From contig JALSHD010000182.1 in the NCBI GenBank assembly GCA_026982395.1, positions 1 through 40,804 of the forward strand: a DNA stretch of 40,804 nucleotides, read 5' to 3'. Under the pieces are notes generated by a model. The model was not told where the DNA came from. It saw only the letters and a list, made by a program, of their open reading frames with translations, and searched no databases. Numbering within the stretch: the stretch's first letter is position 1; each line of letters starts with the position of its first letter. Origin of the DNA: Chromatiales bacterium. GTDB lineage: Bacteria; Pseudomonadota; Gammaproteobacteria; Thiohalospirales; Thiohalospiraceae. This document shows, in pieces, positions 8,802 to 19,569 of the stretch. Position numbers and translations under genes: made by a program.

Positions 8802-9887
8802 ATGTCCAATGTATCCATGCGTGAAATGCTGGAGGCTGGTGTTCACTTCGGCCACCAGACCCGTTACTGGAATCCCAAAATGGCGCCCTATATATTCGGC
8901 GCCCGCAATAAAATTCATATTATCAATCTGGAAAAGAGTGTGCCTCTTTTTCAGGAAGCGCTCAACTACCTGGGCAGCCTGGCAGCCAAAAAAGGGACCG
9001 TTCTGTTTGTCGGCACCAAACGTGCGGCGCAGAATGCCATCAAGGAGCAGGCCCAGCGTTGTGGCATGCCGTATGTCAATCACCGCTGGCTGGGCGGAAT
9101 GCTGACCAACTATAAAACAGTCCGGCAGTCCATCAAGCGGCTCAAGGATTTGGAAGCCATGAAGCAGGATGGTACTTTCGAGCGCCTGAGCAAAAAAGAG
9201 GCGTTGATGCTGACCCGTGAGCTGGAGAAGCTGGATCGCAGCCTGGGCGGAATCAAGGAGATGAAAGGGTTGCCCGATGCCCTGTTTGTTATCGATGTCG
9301 GTCATGAGAAAATTGCCGTGCGCGAGGCGGCCACCCTGGGCATTCCCGTAGTAGGGATCGTGGACACCAATTATGCTCCGGATGGTGTGGATTACGTTAT
9401 ACCCGGCAATGATGATGCCATTCGCGCCATTCAACTCTATACCCGTTGTGTGGCTGATGCCATCCTGACTGCCCGGGCCTCGGTTGCTTCCGTGGCTGAA
9501 ACTGCAGACAGTGCGGATGAGTTTGTTGAGGTCGAGGGGGGAGGTGACGCTGAAGCTGTTCCTGCTCCAAAACCTGCCGCGAAGAAAAAAATCGTGGTGA
9601 ACAAGGAGGAGAAGCCAGCGGTCGCTGACAAAGTGGACGATCTCACCAAAATTGAAGGGATTGGCCCAAAAATTTCCGAAATTCTGATTAACAATGGTGT
9701 TACCTCTTTCGCCAGCCTTGCAGCTATGGACGCAGAGGCGATCAAGAAGATGCTGGTAGCCGTGGGTACCCAGTATAACCGCGCCGATCCTGCAACTTGG
9801 CCGAAGCAGGCTGACTATGCCGCAAAGGGGGAGTGGGACGCACTCAAAAAATGGCAGGATGAACTCGATGGCGGACGGGCTGGATAA
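8802..9887 (+). CDS. rpsB: 30S ribosomal protein S2 with long C-terminal helix-hairpin-helix extension
   Basis: Ribosomal small-subunit protein needed for late assembly and mRNA positioning. The N-terminal ~230 residues are ordinary S2 ([62 protein letters not shown]). The chain is 361 residues rather than about 240-260. After a low-complexity Ala/Lys/Glu linker (about 240-275) comes an extra domain: [18 protein letters not shown] (a helix-hairpin-helix), then [23 protein letters not shown]. The same kind of domain is known to me as a fusion on ribosomal protein L21 in some bacteria. The start ATG at 8802 follows AGGAG (8786-8790). Promoter and leader lie upstream, tsf downstream. Confidence 0.96.
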   Translation: MSNVSMREMLEAGVHFGHQTRYWNPKMAPYIFGARNKIHIINLEKSVPLFQEALNYLGSLAAKKGTVLFVGTKRAAQNAIKEQAQRCGMPYVNHRWLGGMLTNYKTVRQSIKRLKDLEAMKQDGTFERLSKKEALMLTRELEKLDRSLGGIKEMKGLPDALFVIDVGHEKIAVREAATLGIPVVGIVDTNYAPDGVDYVIPGNDDAIRAIQLYTRCVADAILTARASVASVAETADSADEFVEVEGGGDAEAVPAPKPAAKKKIVVNKEEKPAVADKVDDLTKIEGIGPKISEILINNGVTSFASLAAMDAEAIKKMLVAVGTQYNRADPATWPKQADYAAKGEWDALKKWQDELDGGRAG

Positions 9888-9925
9888 CTCTTTATCATAG
9901 AACCGCCGTTTCCCGCCGGGAGCTG

Positions 9926-9955
9926 CCTTCAACCGGTATCAGCTATCGTTGAGGG
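9926..9955 (+). other. Hairpin in the rpsB-tsf intergenic region
   Basis: CCTTCAAC (9926-9933) can pair with GTTGAGGG (9948-9955), 8 base pairs with one G-U, loop of 14. It lies in the 167-base gap between rpsB and tsf. There is no U-tract after it, so it is not a standard terminator; partial attenuation between rpsB and tsf is known in Escherichia coli, and this stem may serve a similar or mRNA-processing role. Weak evidence. Confidence 0.3.
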
Positions 9956-10054
9956 TGGTTGCCCGATAATTGCCAAAGCTGCTTTCCGGCATAGTTACAG
10001 CGTTTGATCTGGTCCGGTAGGTGGCGTTAAACATAGAAATATCTGAGGTAAAGC

Positions 10055-10930
10055 ATGTCAATTACAGCGTCAATGGTTAAGGAGCTGCGCGAGCGTACCG
10101 GCGCAGGGATGATGGAGTGCAAAAAAGCCCTGGTTGAGACAGGCGGAGATATTGATGCCGCCATTGAGTTTCTGCGCAAGAGCGGGCAGGCGAAGGCAGA
10201 TAAAAAGGCCGGTCGCACCGCAGCGGAGGGGCGTGTAGTAATCCGGACCAGCGCCGATGGCAAAAAAGCGGCAATGGTTGAGGTCAACTGCGAGACGGAT
10301 TTTGTCGCCAGTGATGACAATTTCACCCGCTTCGCAGAAGCCGTTGCGCAGCTTGCTCTGGAAAACCGGCCTGCAGATCTGGATGCTCTGTTGGCTGCGT
10401 CACTGGATGGCGGCACTGTGGAAGATGTTCGCAAGGGGCTGGTTGCCAAAATCGGAGAGAATATTACCGTACGGCGCTTTGAACTTCTTGATATTTCCGG
10501 TGTGCCGGGGCAGTACCTGCACGGGAACCGTATCGGCGTGTTGGTTGATCTCGAAGGTGGCAGCGCCGGACTGGCAAAGGATATCGCCATGCATATCGCT
10601 GCGAGCAAGCCGGTTTGTGTCAGCGCCGATCAGGTGGATCCCGAGCTGATTGAGAAAGAGAAAGCAATTTTCAAGGCTCAGGCTGAAGAGAGCGGCAAGC
10701 CTGCCGAGATTATCGAGAAAATGATTAGTGGCAGAGTCAACAAGTACCTGAAAGAGATCACCTTGCTAGGCCAGCCATTTGTCAAGAATCCTGATGAAAC
10801 CATTGAAAAACTGCTCGACAGGGAAAAGGCAAAGGTAGTTCGGTTTGTAAGGCTTGAAGTCGGTGAAGGAATCGAAAAGAAGAGCGAAAACTTCGCCGAA
10901 GAGGTTATGGCCCAGGTGAAAGGAAACTGA
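10055..10930 (+). CDS. tsf: Translation elongation factor Ts
   Basis: Guanine-nucleotide exchange factor that regenerates EF-Tu-GTP in the cytosol. The protein has 291 residues. The N-terminal UBA-like domain includes [19 protein letters not shown], and the core exchange region has the conserved [14 protein letters not shown] segment, whose TDFVA motif contacts EF-Tu. The C-terminal half (ERxI-like [16 protein letters not shown] and the coiled-coil region) is complete. It follows rpsB by 167 bases and precedes pyrH by 10, in the standard order. No anomalies seen. Confidence 0.97.
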   Translation: MSITASMVKELRERTGAGMMECKKALVETGGDIDAAIEFLRKSGQAKADKKAGRTAAEGRVVIRTSADGKKAAMVEVNCETDFVASDDNFTRFAEAVAQLALENRPADLDALLAASLDGGTVEDVRKGLVAKIGENITVRRFELLDISGVPGQYLHGNRIGVLVDLEGGSAGLAKDIAMHIAASKPVCVSADQVDPELIEKEKAIFKAQAEESGKPAEIIEKMISGRVNKYLKEITLLGQPFVKNPDETIEKLLDREKAKVVRFVRLEVGEGIEKKSENFAEEVMAQVKGN

Positions 10931-10940
10931 AAATAACACC

Positions 10941-11684
10941 ATGAGCAGCTCTGCCGCAAACAGCAATCTTGTCTATCGCCGTATTCTGCTGAAACTCAGT
11001 GGAGAGGCGTTGATGGGCGATACCAGTTTTGGTATCGAACCCGATGTTATACGGCGCACGGCCCTGGAGATAGGGGAGGTCGTTGCAGCAGGTGTCCAGG
11101 TGGGACTGGTGATTGGTGGTGGCAATATCTTTCGCGGTATTGCCTTGGCCCCTGTGGGTTTGCACAAAACCACGGCTGATCAGATGGGAATGCTGGCAAC
11201 AGTGATGAACGCCCTGGCCATGCAGGATGTGTTGGAGCGGGAGGGTATTCCTGCGCGCGTCATGTCGGCACTGGCCATGCCTGAGCTGTGTGAGATGCTG
11301 GAGCGGCGCCGTGCCGTGCAGCACCTGCAACAGGGCAGGGTGGTGCTGTTTGCCGCTGGTACCGGTAATCCCTTTTTCACCACTGATTCTGCTGCCAGTC
11401 TGCGGGGTATCGAGATCGATGCCGAACTGGTATTGAAAGCGACCAAGGTGGACGGGGTGTATTCCTCTGATCCCGTGAAGAATCCGGATGCTGTTCACTA
11501 CTCCCGTCTGACCTATGATGAGGTACTGGAGCGGCAGTTGAACGTCATGGATACTACGGCATTTGTCTTGTGTCGTGAACAGAATCTGCCTTTGCGGGTA
11601 TTTAATATGAACAGGCCGGGTGCCCTGATGCGTATACTCAAAGGGGAAGACGAAGGGACGCTAATCGAAGGTGGAGAGAGCTGA
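10941..11684 (+). CDS. pyrH: UMP kinase
   Basis: Phosphorylates UMP to UDP with ATP in pyrimidine nucleotide synthesis; cytosolic hexamer of the amino-acid-kinase fold, activated by GTP and inhibited by UTP in related enzymes. The 247-residue protein shows the family motifs: [14 protein letters not shown] near the N-terminus (after a 12-residue Ser/Ala/Asn-rich leader), [42 protein letters not shown] and [10 protein letters not shown]. The stop overlaps the frr start (TGATG), indicating translational coupling. Confidence 0.97.
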   Translation: MSSSAANSNLVYRRILLKLSGEALMGDTSFGIEPDVIRRTALEIGEVVAAGVQVGLVIGGGNIFRGIALAPVGLHKTTADQMGMLATVMNALAMQDVLEREGIPARVMSALAMPELCEMLERRRAVQHLQQGRVVLFAAGTGNPFFTTDSAASLRGIEIDAELVLKATKVDGVYSSDPVKNPDAVHYSRLTYDEVLERQLNVMDTTAFVLCREQNLPLRVFNMNRPGALMRILKGEDEGTLIEGGES

Positions 11685-12241
11685 TGATCAATGAAATCCG
11701 GCAAGATGCTGAAGTCCGCATGGTGAAGAGCATCGAGGCGTTGAAAAGCGAGTTGAGTAAATTGCGTACCGGTCGGGCCCATACCAGTCTGCTGGATCAC
11801 ATCACGGTGGACTATTATGGCAGTGAAATGCCGCTTGGTCAGGTTGCAACCGTGAAGGTGGAAGATGCCCGTACCCTGAGTGTTACGCCTTGGGAAAAGA
11901 CCATGGTGGCTCCAATCGAGAAAGCGATTATGACTTCCGATCTGGGTTTGAATCCGGCGACTGCCGGGACGGTTATCCGTGTACCGCTACCGGCTCTTAC
12001 TGAGGAGCGGCGCAAGGATATGATCAAGCTGGTGCGTCAGGAAGGAGAAAAGGCCCGGGTTGCCATTCGAAATATCCGGCGGGATGCCATTCACAACCTG
12101 AAAACACTGCTCAAGGAGAAGGAGATCAGTGAAGACGAAGAGCGCCGTGCCCAGGAGGCGATCCAGAAGTTGACCGATCTTCATGTTGAGCAGGTAGAGA
12201 AGCTGCTGGATATCAAGGAAAAGGATCTGATGACGATCTAG
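11684..12241 (+). CDS. frr: Ribosome recycling factor
   Basis: Splits the post-termination ribosome together with EF-G. It has the usual 185 residues: an N-terminal helix ([20 protein letters not shown]), the conserved [20 protein letters not shown], and [16 protein letters not shown]; the long helical hairpin at the C-terminus ends with [12 protein letters not shown]. It starts inside the pyrH stop codon. Position between pyrH and uppS is standard. Confidence 0.97.
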   Translation: MINEIRQDAEVRMVKSIEALKSELSKLRTGRAHTSLLDHITVDYYGSEMPLGQVATVKVEDARTLSVTPWEKTMVAPIEKAIMTSDLGLNPATAGTVIRVPLPALTEERRKDMIKLVRQEGEKARVAIRNIRRDAIHNLKTLLKEKEISEDEERRAQEAIQKLTDLHVEQVEKLLDIKEKDLMTI

Positions 12242-12316
12242 ATTCCGGTTTGTAAAAGCGGCAATTTGTGTGAAATATTATCGAACAAACTCCTATGCTG
12301 AAATTGGCAATCATTA

Positions 12317-13081
12317 ATGCCCGAGTCTGAACAAATCACCGCTCGACACAGCTCGACCATCCCCCGGCATGTGGCTATTATCATGGATGGAAACGGGCGC
12401 TGGGCAAAACAGCGCCGGTTGCCGCGCATTGCCGGGCACCGGGCCGGAGTAAAGTCGGTGCGCCGTGTGGTCGAATGCTGCATTGATACCGGGATTGAGG
12501 CCCTGACTGTTTTTGCCTTCAGCACGGAAAATTGGCGACGACCCCAGAAAGAGGTGGGATTGCTGATGGAACTCTTCCTTAATGCTTTGGAGAAGGAGGT
12601 GAAGAAACTTCATCAGCACAATGTCCGGATGCGTATCGTTGGTGATCGGAGCAGATTTCCGATGAAGCTGCAAAACAGAATCGCTGAAGCGGAACGGTAC
12701 ACTTCAGACAATACTTCCCTGACCTTCACTATTGCTGCCAATTATGGTGGCCGCTGGGATATTACCCAGGCGGCCCGAGAGCTGGGCCATGCTGTTGAGC
12801 GCGGGGAACTTGAAGCGGACAAAATCACCGAAGAGATGTTGCAATCAGGTCTGTCTCTTTCTGATCTTCCGGAGCCGGATCTGTTTATTCGTACTGGAGG
12901 AGAGCAGCGCATCAGTAATTTCCTTCTCTGGCAGCTGGCCTATACGGAGTTCTATTTCACCGACACTCTCTGGCCTGACTTCGGGAAAGAGAGTTTTTTC
13001 GCTGCGCTTGAGTCGTTTGCCTCACGTCAACGCCGTTTCGGGCGCACCAGCGAGCAGGTAGAAAGAGAGGTCTCATTGTGA
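12317..13081 (+). CDS. uppS: Undecaprenyl diphosphate synthase (cis-prenyltransferase)
   Basis: Adds eight isopentenyl units to farnesyl diphosphate to make the C55 lipid carrier for peptidoglycan and LPS. The 254-residue protein matches the family. The catalytic aspartate is D24 in [14 protein letters not shown], followed by [24 protein letters not shown] and the C-terminal [20 protein letters not shown] and LWPDF segments. The start ATG has a poor Shine-Dalgarno, and an out-of-frame ATG sits at 12295; the chosen start gives the family N-terminus. It lies 75 bases after frr. Confidence 0.96.
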   Translation: MPESEQITARHSSTIPRHVAIIMDGNGRWAKQRRLPRIAGHRAGVKSVRRVVECCIDTGIEALTVFAFSTENWRRPQKEVGLLMELFLNALEKEVKKLHQHNVRMRIVGDRSRFPMKLQNRIAEAERYTSDNTSLTFTIAANYGGRWDITQAARELGHAVERGELEADKITEEMLQSGLSLSDLPEPDLFIRTGGEQRISNFLLWQLAYTEFYFTDTLWPDFGKESFFAALESFASRQRRFGRTSEQVEREVSL

Positions 13082-13240
13082 AAAACAACCGGAGCCTGAA
13101 ACCGGGTTTTTCGCGCTGTTCTGTCTTGCATTGCCGTGTATGAGAATCCATCATGGGGCACCCTGAATCCGGTTACTTTCCCGAAATGAAACCGCCTACG
13201 GGCAGAGTACCTTGGTGTTGCTGCAAAAAAGTGTTGGGAA

Positions 13241-14086
13241 ATGCCGGCTAACATTAAATCCCCATTAAAACTACGCGTTGTTACGGCGCTGGTACTGGCG
13301 CCGCTGGTAGTTGCGGCTGTGCTGTTTTTGCCTACAGCACTGTTTGCGCTGGTGCTGGCTGTTGTGGTTGGACTGGGTGCCTGGGAGTGGGCCAGATTGG
13401 CCGGGCTGCCATCCGGCCAAAAACGGCAGGCATACGTTGTTCTGGTTATTTTTTCTCTCGGACTTGTTTGGTGGTTCGTGTTGGAATTTCGGGCAGGGCT
13501 CTCTTCGTTGCTTTTACTGGCTCTGTTTTGGTGGCTGGTGGCGGCGACCTGGGTGGTTCGCTATCCAGCCAGTTCCACTGCCTGGTCAACTGCTGTCTGG
13601 CGACGTGGTGTAATCGGGTTTCTGGTATTGATCCCTGCATGGGCGGCGCTTGTGGGGCTGCATGGTCTCGGAGAACAGGGACCATGGTTGATCCTGTTGC
13701 TGATGCTGCTGATTTGGGGAGCCGACAGCGGAGCCTATTTTGCCGGACGAAGATGGGGTAAGGAGAAGCTGGCACCTCGGGTGAGTCCAGGAAAAAGCTG
13801 GCAGGGTTTGTGGGGCGGGTTGTTAACATCCATATTGGTAGTGCTGATTTTTTCTGCACTTTTTCCCCTTTATGTTGAATATTATTTTTATTTTGTAATC
13901 ATCTGTATTATAACGGCTATATTCTCTGTTCTCGGGGACCTGGTTGAGAGTATGTTCAAACGTGAAGCCGGGGTGAAGGACAGCGGCACACTCCTGCCCG
14001 GACACGGGGGGGTGCTGGATCGGATCGACAGTCTTACCGCAGCGGCTCCTGTTTTCGCGCTAGGCATTTTGGATGTGTGTTTATGA
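13241..14086 (+). CDS. cdsA: Phosphatidate cytidylyltransferase (CDP-diglyceride synthase)
   Basis: Inner-membrane enzyme making CDP-diacylglycerol from phosphatidate and CTP, the branch point for phospholipids. The 281-residue protein has about eight hydrophobic helices and the CDP-alcohol signature near the C-terminus, [18 protein letters not shown] followed by LDRIDS (residues about 240-270). The start ATG at 13241 follows GGGAA at short spacing. The 159 bases separating it from uppS are longer than usual for this pair and contain no supported gene. The stop overlaps dxr by four bases (ATGA). Confidence 0.95.
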   Translation: MPANIKSPLKLRVVTALVLAPLVVAAVLFLPTALFALVLAVVVGLGAWEWARLAGLPSGQKRQAYVVLVIFSLGLVWWFVLEFRAGLSSLLLLALFWWLVAATWVVRYPASSTAWSTAVWRRGVIGFLVLIPAWAALVGLHGLGEQGPWLILLLMLLIWGADSGAYFAGRRWGKEKLAPRVSPGKSWQGLWGGLLTSILVVLIFSALFPLYVEYYFYFVIICIITAIFSVLGDLVESMFKREAGVKDSGTLLPGHGGVLDRIDSLTAAAPVFALGILDVCL

Positions 14087-15276
14087 TAGGAATAGCTGTG
14101 TTGGGGGCAACCGGTTCCATAGGCGCCAGTACACTGGAAGTGATTAAGCGCCACGGAGCTCGTTTCCGCCCCGTTGCGCTTACGGCCAATCGTCACGTTG
14201 AACGCCTGTTCGAGCAGTGCATTGAATTTCGCCCTGAATATGCCGTAATGAAGGATGAAGACAGCGCCCAACAGTTGCGAGACCGCTTGATACAGGTCGG
14301 TGTAGAGGTTGAAGTGTTGTCCGGTGTGGACGGACTCAAGAGAGTTGCTGTCTTGCCGCAGGTTGATTATGTAATGGCCGCGATTGTTGGGGCAGCTGGT
14401 CTTGAACCTGCACTGGCGGCTGCCGGTGCCGGGAAACGGGTGTTGCTTGCGAACAAGGAGGCATTGGTCATGTCCGGGCGTATCTTTATGGATACCATCC
14501 GCGAAAGTGGTGCTGAACTGCTGCCTGTGGACAGCGAACACAACGCAATCTATCAGTGTATGCCGTTGGATGCGGGCGAAGGACTGGCCGGTACGGGTGT
14601 GAGCAGGATTCTATTGACCGCCTCCGGGGGGCCATTCCGAACTACTCCGCTGGAAGAGTTTGGAGATATTACTCCTGAGCAGGCCTGTTCCCACCCGAAC
14701 TGGGTGATGGGCCGCAAGATCTCCGTGGACTCTGCCACGATGATGAACAAGGGGCTGGAGGTGATAGAAGCCTGCTGGCTGTTTGACGCTGAACCCGAAC
14801 AGATTCAGGTGGTACTGCATCCGCAAAGTGTTATTCACTCCATGGTTCAGTACACCGACGGATCCGTGCTGGCACAGCTGGGTAATCCGGATATGCGTAC
14901 TCCCATTGCCCATGCGCTGGCTTGGCCGGAACGTATCGATTCCGGTGTGCAACCACTGGACCTGTTTGCCGTCGCCCGGCTTGATTTCGAGGCGCCGGAT
15001 TTTTCCCGTTTCCCCTGTCTTCGCTTGGCGTATGAGGCAATTCAGGCAGGTGGCACCTGTCCGGCCATACTCAATGCGGCTAACGAGATAGCGGTGCAGG
15101 CGTTTCTTGAACGGCGGCTCGGTTTTTCCGCCATCCCCGAAATAATTGAAGCAACGCTGGGGCAGGTGTCATCCAGCCCGGCAGAGAGCCTGGCCATGGT
15201 GCTCCGCGACGACGCCGCCGCCCGGGAACAGGCAATGCAACTTATCAAGCGCAAAGAAGGTCAGAGCAGGGCATGA
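14083..15276 (+). CDS. dxr: 1-deoxy-D-xylulose 5-phosphate reductoisomerase
   Basis: Second enzyme of the non-mevalonate isoprenoid pathway: rearranges and reduces DXP to 2-C-methyl-D-erythritol 4-phosphate using NADPH and a divalent metal. The protein has 397 residues: NADPH site GATGSIG (8-14), [11 protein letters not shown] (122-132), metal ligands D150 and E152 in [10 protein letters not shown], and the substrate loop [21 protein letters not shown] chose ATG 14083, which overlaps the cdsA stop as ATGA; a GTG six bases upstream (14077) is possible. The stop overlaps rseP in the same way. Confidence 0.96.
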   Translation: MIGIAVLGATGSIGASTLEVIKRHGARFRPVALTANRHVERLFEQCIEFRPEYAVMKDEDSAQQLRDRLIQVGVEVEVLSGVDGLKRVAVLPQVDYVMAAIVGAAGLEPALAAAGAGKRVLLANKEALVMSGRIFMDTIRESGAELLPVDSEHNAIYQCMPLDAGEGLAGTGVSRILLTASGGPFRTTPLEEFGDITPEQACSHPNWVMGRKISVDSATMMNKGLEVIEACWLFDAEPEQIQVVLHPQSVIHSMVQYTDGSVLAQLGNPDMRTPIAHALAWPERIDSGVQPLDLFAVARLDFEAPDFSRFPCLRLAYEAIQAGGTCPAILNAANEIAVQAFLERRLGFSAIPEIIEATLGQVSSSPAESLAMVLRDDAAAREQAMQLIKRKEGQSRA

Positions 15277-16637
15277 ACGGTTTTCTGATTTCCCTGTTCT
15301 CTTTTCTGGTCGCGATTGGAATTCTGGTTGCTGTGCATGAATTCGGCCATTTTTGGGTGGCTCGCAAGCTGGGCGTGAAGGTGCTGCGTTTTTCCATCGG
15401 CTTTGGCAAACCCATATGGAAATGGCAGAAAAACCCTGATGCTACCGAATATGTGGTGGCGGCAGTGCCACTGGGCGGTTATGTGAAAATGCTTGATGAA
15501 CGTGAGGGGGATGTTCCCAAGCATGAGTTGCCCCTGGCGTTCAATCGGCAGCCGGTAGGCAGTCGTATCGCTATCGTTGCCGCTGGACCGCTGTTTAATT
15601 TTGCATTCGCCATTCTGGCTTACTGGCTGGTTTTTGTGCTGGGTGTTGAGGGAATCAAACCGGTTATCGATGAGGTGGAGCCGGATTCTCCCGCAGCCAT
15701 TGCCGGTTTGCGCCACGGCGATCAAATTGTTTCGGTGGATGGTGACGCCACCCCAACCTGGGGAAGCTTTATGCAAGCGCTGCTGTACAAGGCGGTTAAA
15801 GGGGAGAGTGTCACGTTGCTGGTGCGTGACAGTCAGGGGCTGGAGCGTCACTTGGCCCTGTCCCTGCCGGTGATTGGCGAGGAGTCCGGGTCACCGGATT
15901 TGGCGAAAGAGATAGGAGTGAAACTGCTCAGGCCCGTCATAGAACCTGTTATCGACCAGGTGATAGCGGAGAGCGCAGCCGAGCACGCAGGACTGAAACC
16001 GGGCGATCGGGTGCGGTTTGTGGATGGCAAGCTCGTAAAGAGCTGGAGTGAACTGGTGGAATCTGTTCAGGCAAACCCGGGTGTTGCTCTGGTATTGACA
16101 GTTGAGCGCGATGGCCGGCAGATTGATCTGTCCGTGACCCCGGAATCCGTCAGCACAGATCAGGGCGAGGTAGGCAGAATCGGTGCCGGTGTGGCTCCTC
16201 CCCCAGCGCTCCCGGAGGAGTATCGTGCCGAGCTGCAGTATTCTCCTTTGCGGGCGGTTGCCGAGGCTGCCGGTAAAACCTGGGAGATGAGCGCTATGAC
16301 AGTGCGCATGTTGGGTAAAATGATCGTTGGTCAGGCCTCTCTCGAGAATATCAGCGGTCCGATAACCATCGCACAATATGCCGGGTATACCGCTACTATC
16401 GGTCTGGTGCAATTTATCAGCTTTCTGGCCATTATCAGTATCAGCCTGGGGGTAATCAATCTGTTCCCGGTGCCGCTGCTGGATGGTGGCCATTTGCTGT
16501 ATTATTTCATTGAAATAATCAAGGGAAGTCCTGTTTCGGAACAGGCGCAGATGTTCGGCCAGCGGCTGGGAATTGCCGCGTTGATTTCGTTGATGGCGCT
16601 GGCGTTTTATAACGACATAATGCGCCTGCTTGAATAG
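15273..16637 (+). CDS. rseP: Site-2 intramembrane zinc metalloprotease RseP
   Basis: Inner-membrane protease that cleaves the anti-sigma-E factor RseA after DegS, releasing sigma-E, and also clears signal peptides. The 454-residue protein has HEFGH (residues 22-26) in the first transmembrane helix, two PDZ domains in the periplasmic loop (about 125-290), and the LDG motif (403-405) in [16 protein letters not shown] near the C-terminus. It overlaps dxr by four bases and precedes bamA, so envelope stress signalling sits beside its main client pathway. Confidence 0.96.
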   Translation: MNGFLISLFSFLVAIGILVAVHEFGHFWVARKLGVKVLRFSIGFGKPIWKWQKNPDATEYVVAAVPLGGYVKMLDEREGDVPKHELPLAFNRQPVGSRIAIVAAGPLFNFAFAILAYWLVFVLGVEGIKPVIDEVEPDSPAAIAGLRHGDQIVSVDGDATPTWGSFMQALLYKAVKGESVTLLVRDSQGLERHLALSLPVIGEESGSPDLAKEIGVKLLRPVIEPVIDQVIAESAAEHAGLKPGDRVRFVDGKLVKSWSELVESVQANPGVALVLTVERDGRQIDLSVTPESVSTDQGEVGRIGAGVAPPPALPEEYRAELQYSPLRAVAEAAGKTWEMSAMTVRMLGKMIVGQASLENISGPITIAQYAGYTATIGLVQFISFLAIISISLGVINLFPVPLLDGGHLLYYFIEIIKGSPVSEQAQMFGQRLGIAALISLMALAFYNDIMRLLE

Positions 16638-16696
16638 CTGTTGCCCGCTGAACCAACTGTCTGCCGTGACCTCAACGTTACAATAATGGATAAAGT

Positions 16697-18976
16697 ATGA
16701 GACGAATTCTTTGCCTTGCTCTGATCTGGTTGTATGCGGGTGGCGCGTGGGCGTTTGAGCCGTTTGTGGTAAGGGATATTCAGGTGGAAGGGCTGCAGCG
16801 CATTACCACCGGCACAGTGTATAATTATCTGCCGGTAAAGATTGGTGAGCGCCTGGATGAACGTCTTGCTGAACAGGTGCTTCGGGAACTGTTCAAAACC
16901 GGATTCTTTAATGATATAAAGCTGGCCCGGCGGGGTGATATCCTGTTGGTGCGCGTTCAGGAGCGCCCTTCCATTGCCGAGATAAAACTGTCCGGCAACA
17001 AGGATATCGGCACAGAGGATATCAAGAAAAGTCTGAAGCAAATCGGTCTGGCGGAGGGGCGTGTGTTTGATCGATCCATGCTGGACAAGGTTGAGCAGGA
17101 ACTGGTGCGCCAATATTACAACAACGGCAAATATGCTGTTCATGTCAAATCAACAGTAAAATCCCTGGAACGCAACCGGGTCGCTGTCAGCATTGACATT
17201 TCCGAGGGCGAGGTGGCTAAAATACGCGCCATCAATGTCGTGGGTAACCGGGCATTCAGCGAGAAAGAGCTGCTGGATGATTTTCAGCTGGGGCCGACCG
17301 GTCCGTTTTCCTTCTTCTCCAGCAGTGATAAATACTCGAAGCAACGGTTGGCGGGTGATTTGGAAACGCTGCGCTCCTACTACATGGATCGAGGCTATAT
17401 AGACTTCAATATAACCTCAACCCAGGTCTCTATTACTCCCGACAAACGCCACGTCTACATTACGATTAACATCAGGGAGGGAGACAAATTTACCGTTGGA
17501 GAGATTGATCTGGGAGGAAAACTGGTTGTCGATGAGTCGCAGCTGCGCGAACTTGTTCAGCTGCTGCCTGGTGAAACCTTCTCTCGCAGCAAAGTGACCC
17601 AGGCGGTCAACAGTATCACCGAGCGGATTTCCGAGGAGGGATATGCCTTTGCCAACGTGAATGCCATTCCGGACTATGATCATGACAAGCGGCAGGTTTC
17701 ATTGCGCTTTTTTGTTGATCCCGGCAAACGGGTTTATGTCCGCCGAATCAATATATCGGGGAATACCAAGACCCGCGATAATGTAGTGCGGCGCGAGATA
17801 CGACAGATGGAAGGGGGGCTGCTGGCGATTGAAAAACTCAATTTGTCACGGCGGCGGTTGAATCGCTTGGGCTATTTCGGACAGGTAAATATCGAGACGC
17901 CCGCCGTACCGGGTACCCCCGACCAGGTGGATGTCAATGTCAGTGTGACCGAGCAGCCATCCGGATCTTTCAGTGCGGGGATCGGCTACTCCCAGGCGCA
18001 GGGCGCCCTGGTCAATGCCAGTATCACCCAGAACAACTTTCTGGGAACGGGAACTTCCAACAGTCTTACCGTCAACAACAGCAAGGTCAACACCGTATAC
18101 AGTTTTTCCTATACCAATCCCTACTACACAAAGGATGGTATCAGCCGCGGATTTCGGGCTTTCTACCGGGAAACCAATGCCGGTAATGCCAATGTTGCCC
18201 GCTATCTTACCGATGTATATGGTGGTGGAGTAAATTACGGACTTCCGTTAAATGAAAACAACACCTTCCGCTTTGGCCTCGACTACGAACACACCTATTT
18301 GAAAACCACGGACAACACCCCGCAGGAGTTCAAGGATTTCATCACTGAAAACGGGGACAAATATGACGTGTTCAATGCCAGTGCAGGCTGGATATATGAC
18401 TCCCGCAATCGCGCCCTGTTTCCCACTCAGGGTGTGCGTAACAGACTCAATCTGCAGGTGGCGATACCTGGCAGTACGCTGGAATATTACAAAATCGAGC
18501 TGAATCACAAGCGTTATATTCCAGTGGGCAAGAAATCCACCATTCTGCTGCGTGGTGAAGTAAACTATGGTGACGGCCTGGGGGATCTCAGCGGACCGCC
18601 CCCCTTCGAGTATTTCTATACCGGTGGAAGTCAGTCGGTGCGCGGATTTCAGGCGAACTCGCTTGGCCCCCGGTCGGTAACGGGAACAAGCGACAGGTCA
18701 TTGGGCGGTACCGTGGAGACGGTGGGAGGAGTCGAATTTCTGTTTCCGCCGAGCGCAGACAATGACAGTCTGCGATTGGCATTGTTTGCGGATATTGGTA
18801 ATGTTTATACCGATTTTGACGACTTTGATGCCGGCAAGCTCCGGTCTTCATATGGTGTTGGTCTGGTTTGGCTTACGCCGGTGGGCGTACTAAAATTGAG
18901 TTACGCGAAACCGCTGTATTACGAATCAGGTGATGATCTGGACCCGCTGCAGTTTACTATCGGGGTGGGTTACTAA
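16697..18976 (+). CDS. bamA: Outer-membrane protein assembly factor BamA
   Basis: Core of the BAM complex that inserts beta-barrel proteins into the outer membrane. The 759-residue precursor has a signal peptide ending in GGAWA (cleavage after residue 20), five POTRA domains (about 21-420) and a C-terminal 16-strand barrel. The conserved VRGF motif of the lid loop is at 648-651, and the chain ends in a barrel-type FTIGVGY with a terminal aromatic residue. It lies between rseP and skp as usual. No truncation or unusual insertion was noticed. Confidence 0.97.
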   Translation: MRRILCLALIWLYAGGAWAFEPFVVRDIQVEGLQRITTGTVYNYLPVKIGERLDERLAEQVLRELFKTGFFNDIKLARRGDILLVRVQERPSIAEIKLSGNKDIGTEDIKKSLKQIGLAEGRVFDRSMLDKVEQELVRQYYNNGKYAVHVKSTVKSLERNRVAVSIDISEGEVAKIRAINVVGNRAFSEKELLDDFQLGPTGPFSFFSSSDKYSKQRLAGDLETLRSYYMDRGYIDFNITSTQVSITPDKRHVYITINIREGDKFTVGEIDLGGKLVVDESQLRELVQLLPGETFSRSKVTQAVNSITERISEEGYAFANVNAIPDYDHDKRQVSLRFFVDPGKRVYVRRINISGNTKTRDNVVRREIRQMEGGLLAIEKLNLSRRRLNRLGYFGQVNIETPAVPGTPDQVDVNVSVTEQPSGSFSAGIGYSQAQGALVNASITQNNFLGTGTSNSLTVNNSKVNTVYSFSYTNPYYTKDGISRGFRAFYRETNAGNANVARYLTDVYGGGVNYGLPLNENNTFRFGLDYEHTYLKTTDNTPQEFKDFITENGDKYDVFNASAGWIYDSRNRALFPTQGVRNRLNLQVAIPGSTLEYYKIELNHKRYIPVGKKSTILLRGEVNYGDGLGDLSGPPPFEYFYTGGSQSVRGFQANSLGPRSVTGTSDRSLGGTVETVGGVEFLFPPSADNDSLRLALFADIGNVYTDFDDFDAGKLRSSYGVGLVWLTPVGVLKLSYAKPLYYESGDDLDPLQFTIGVGY

Positions 18977-18993
18977 ATTGAGGCAGGTGTTTT

Positions 18994-19515
18994 TTGAACA
19001 AGATTAGCAAATTGGGATTACCGTTTCTTGCCTGGTTTTTGTTCGGGTTACCGGTAACCGCAGCAGCAGAACTTAAAATTGGTGTTGTCAATACAGCAAA
19101 GGTACTGCAGGAGGCACCACAGGCGCGTAGCTCCAGCAAGAGTCTGGAGAATGAGTTTGCACCTCGTGAGCGCAAGCTTCTGGAAAGTCAGAAAAGAATC
19201 AAGGAAAAAGAGGAGCGCCTGATGCGCGACAGCGCCGTAATGAGTGAATCGGAGCGGCGCAAATCAGAGCGTGATCTGCTGGCCATGAAGCGCGAACTGA
19301 AACGTTCACAGGATGAGTTTCGGGAAGATCTGAATATTCGTCGCAATGAAGAGTTTGGCAAGCTGCAGCGCATTATTTCCAGAATTATCGATGATCTTGC
19401 CAAAGAGAAAGGTTTTGACCTGATCCTGGGGGAAAATGTTATTTACGCTACGGATAATATCGATATTACCAAGCAGATACTGGAACGTCTTGATAAGGAC
19501 AGTTCAGCAAAGTAA
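18994..19515 (+). CDS. skp: Periplasmic chaperone Skp/OmpH
   Basis: Trimeric periplasmic chaperone that escorts unfolded outer-membrane proteins to BAM. The 173-residue precursor has a signal peptide (MNKISKLGLPFLAWFLF, then GLPVTAAA) cleaved near residue 25, then KIGVVNTAKVLQEAPQA (head domain), and a long charged coiled coil (about 60-130) that forms the tentacles. The start is TTG at 18994: the only in-frame initiator compatible with the signal peptide, preceded by AGGCAGG and by an in-frame stop at 18979. It lies 17 bases after bamA. Confidence 0.93.
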   Translation: MNKISKLGLPFLAWFLFGLPVTAAAELKIGVVNTAKVLQEAPQARSSSKSLENEFAPRERKLLESQKRIKEKEERLMRDSAVMSESERRKSERDLLAMKRELKRSQDEFREDLNIRRNEEFGKLQRIISRIIDDLAKEKGFDLILGENVIYATDNIDITKQILERLDKDSSAK

Positions 19516-19569
19516 CGTCAATATTCGATGTTCTCCGTTCTCCTCCCCCATAACGCCAAGTATGCTTAA

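Noticed and set aside
8796-9932. 378-codon frame antisense to rpsB
   Set aside because: A shadow of the S2 coding sequence with no motif; rpsB on the plus strand is certain.
13082-13240. Hidden gene or terminator between uppS and cdsA
   Set aside because: Only a 4-base-pair CCGG stem before a T-tract is visible, too weak to call; no supported frame.
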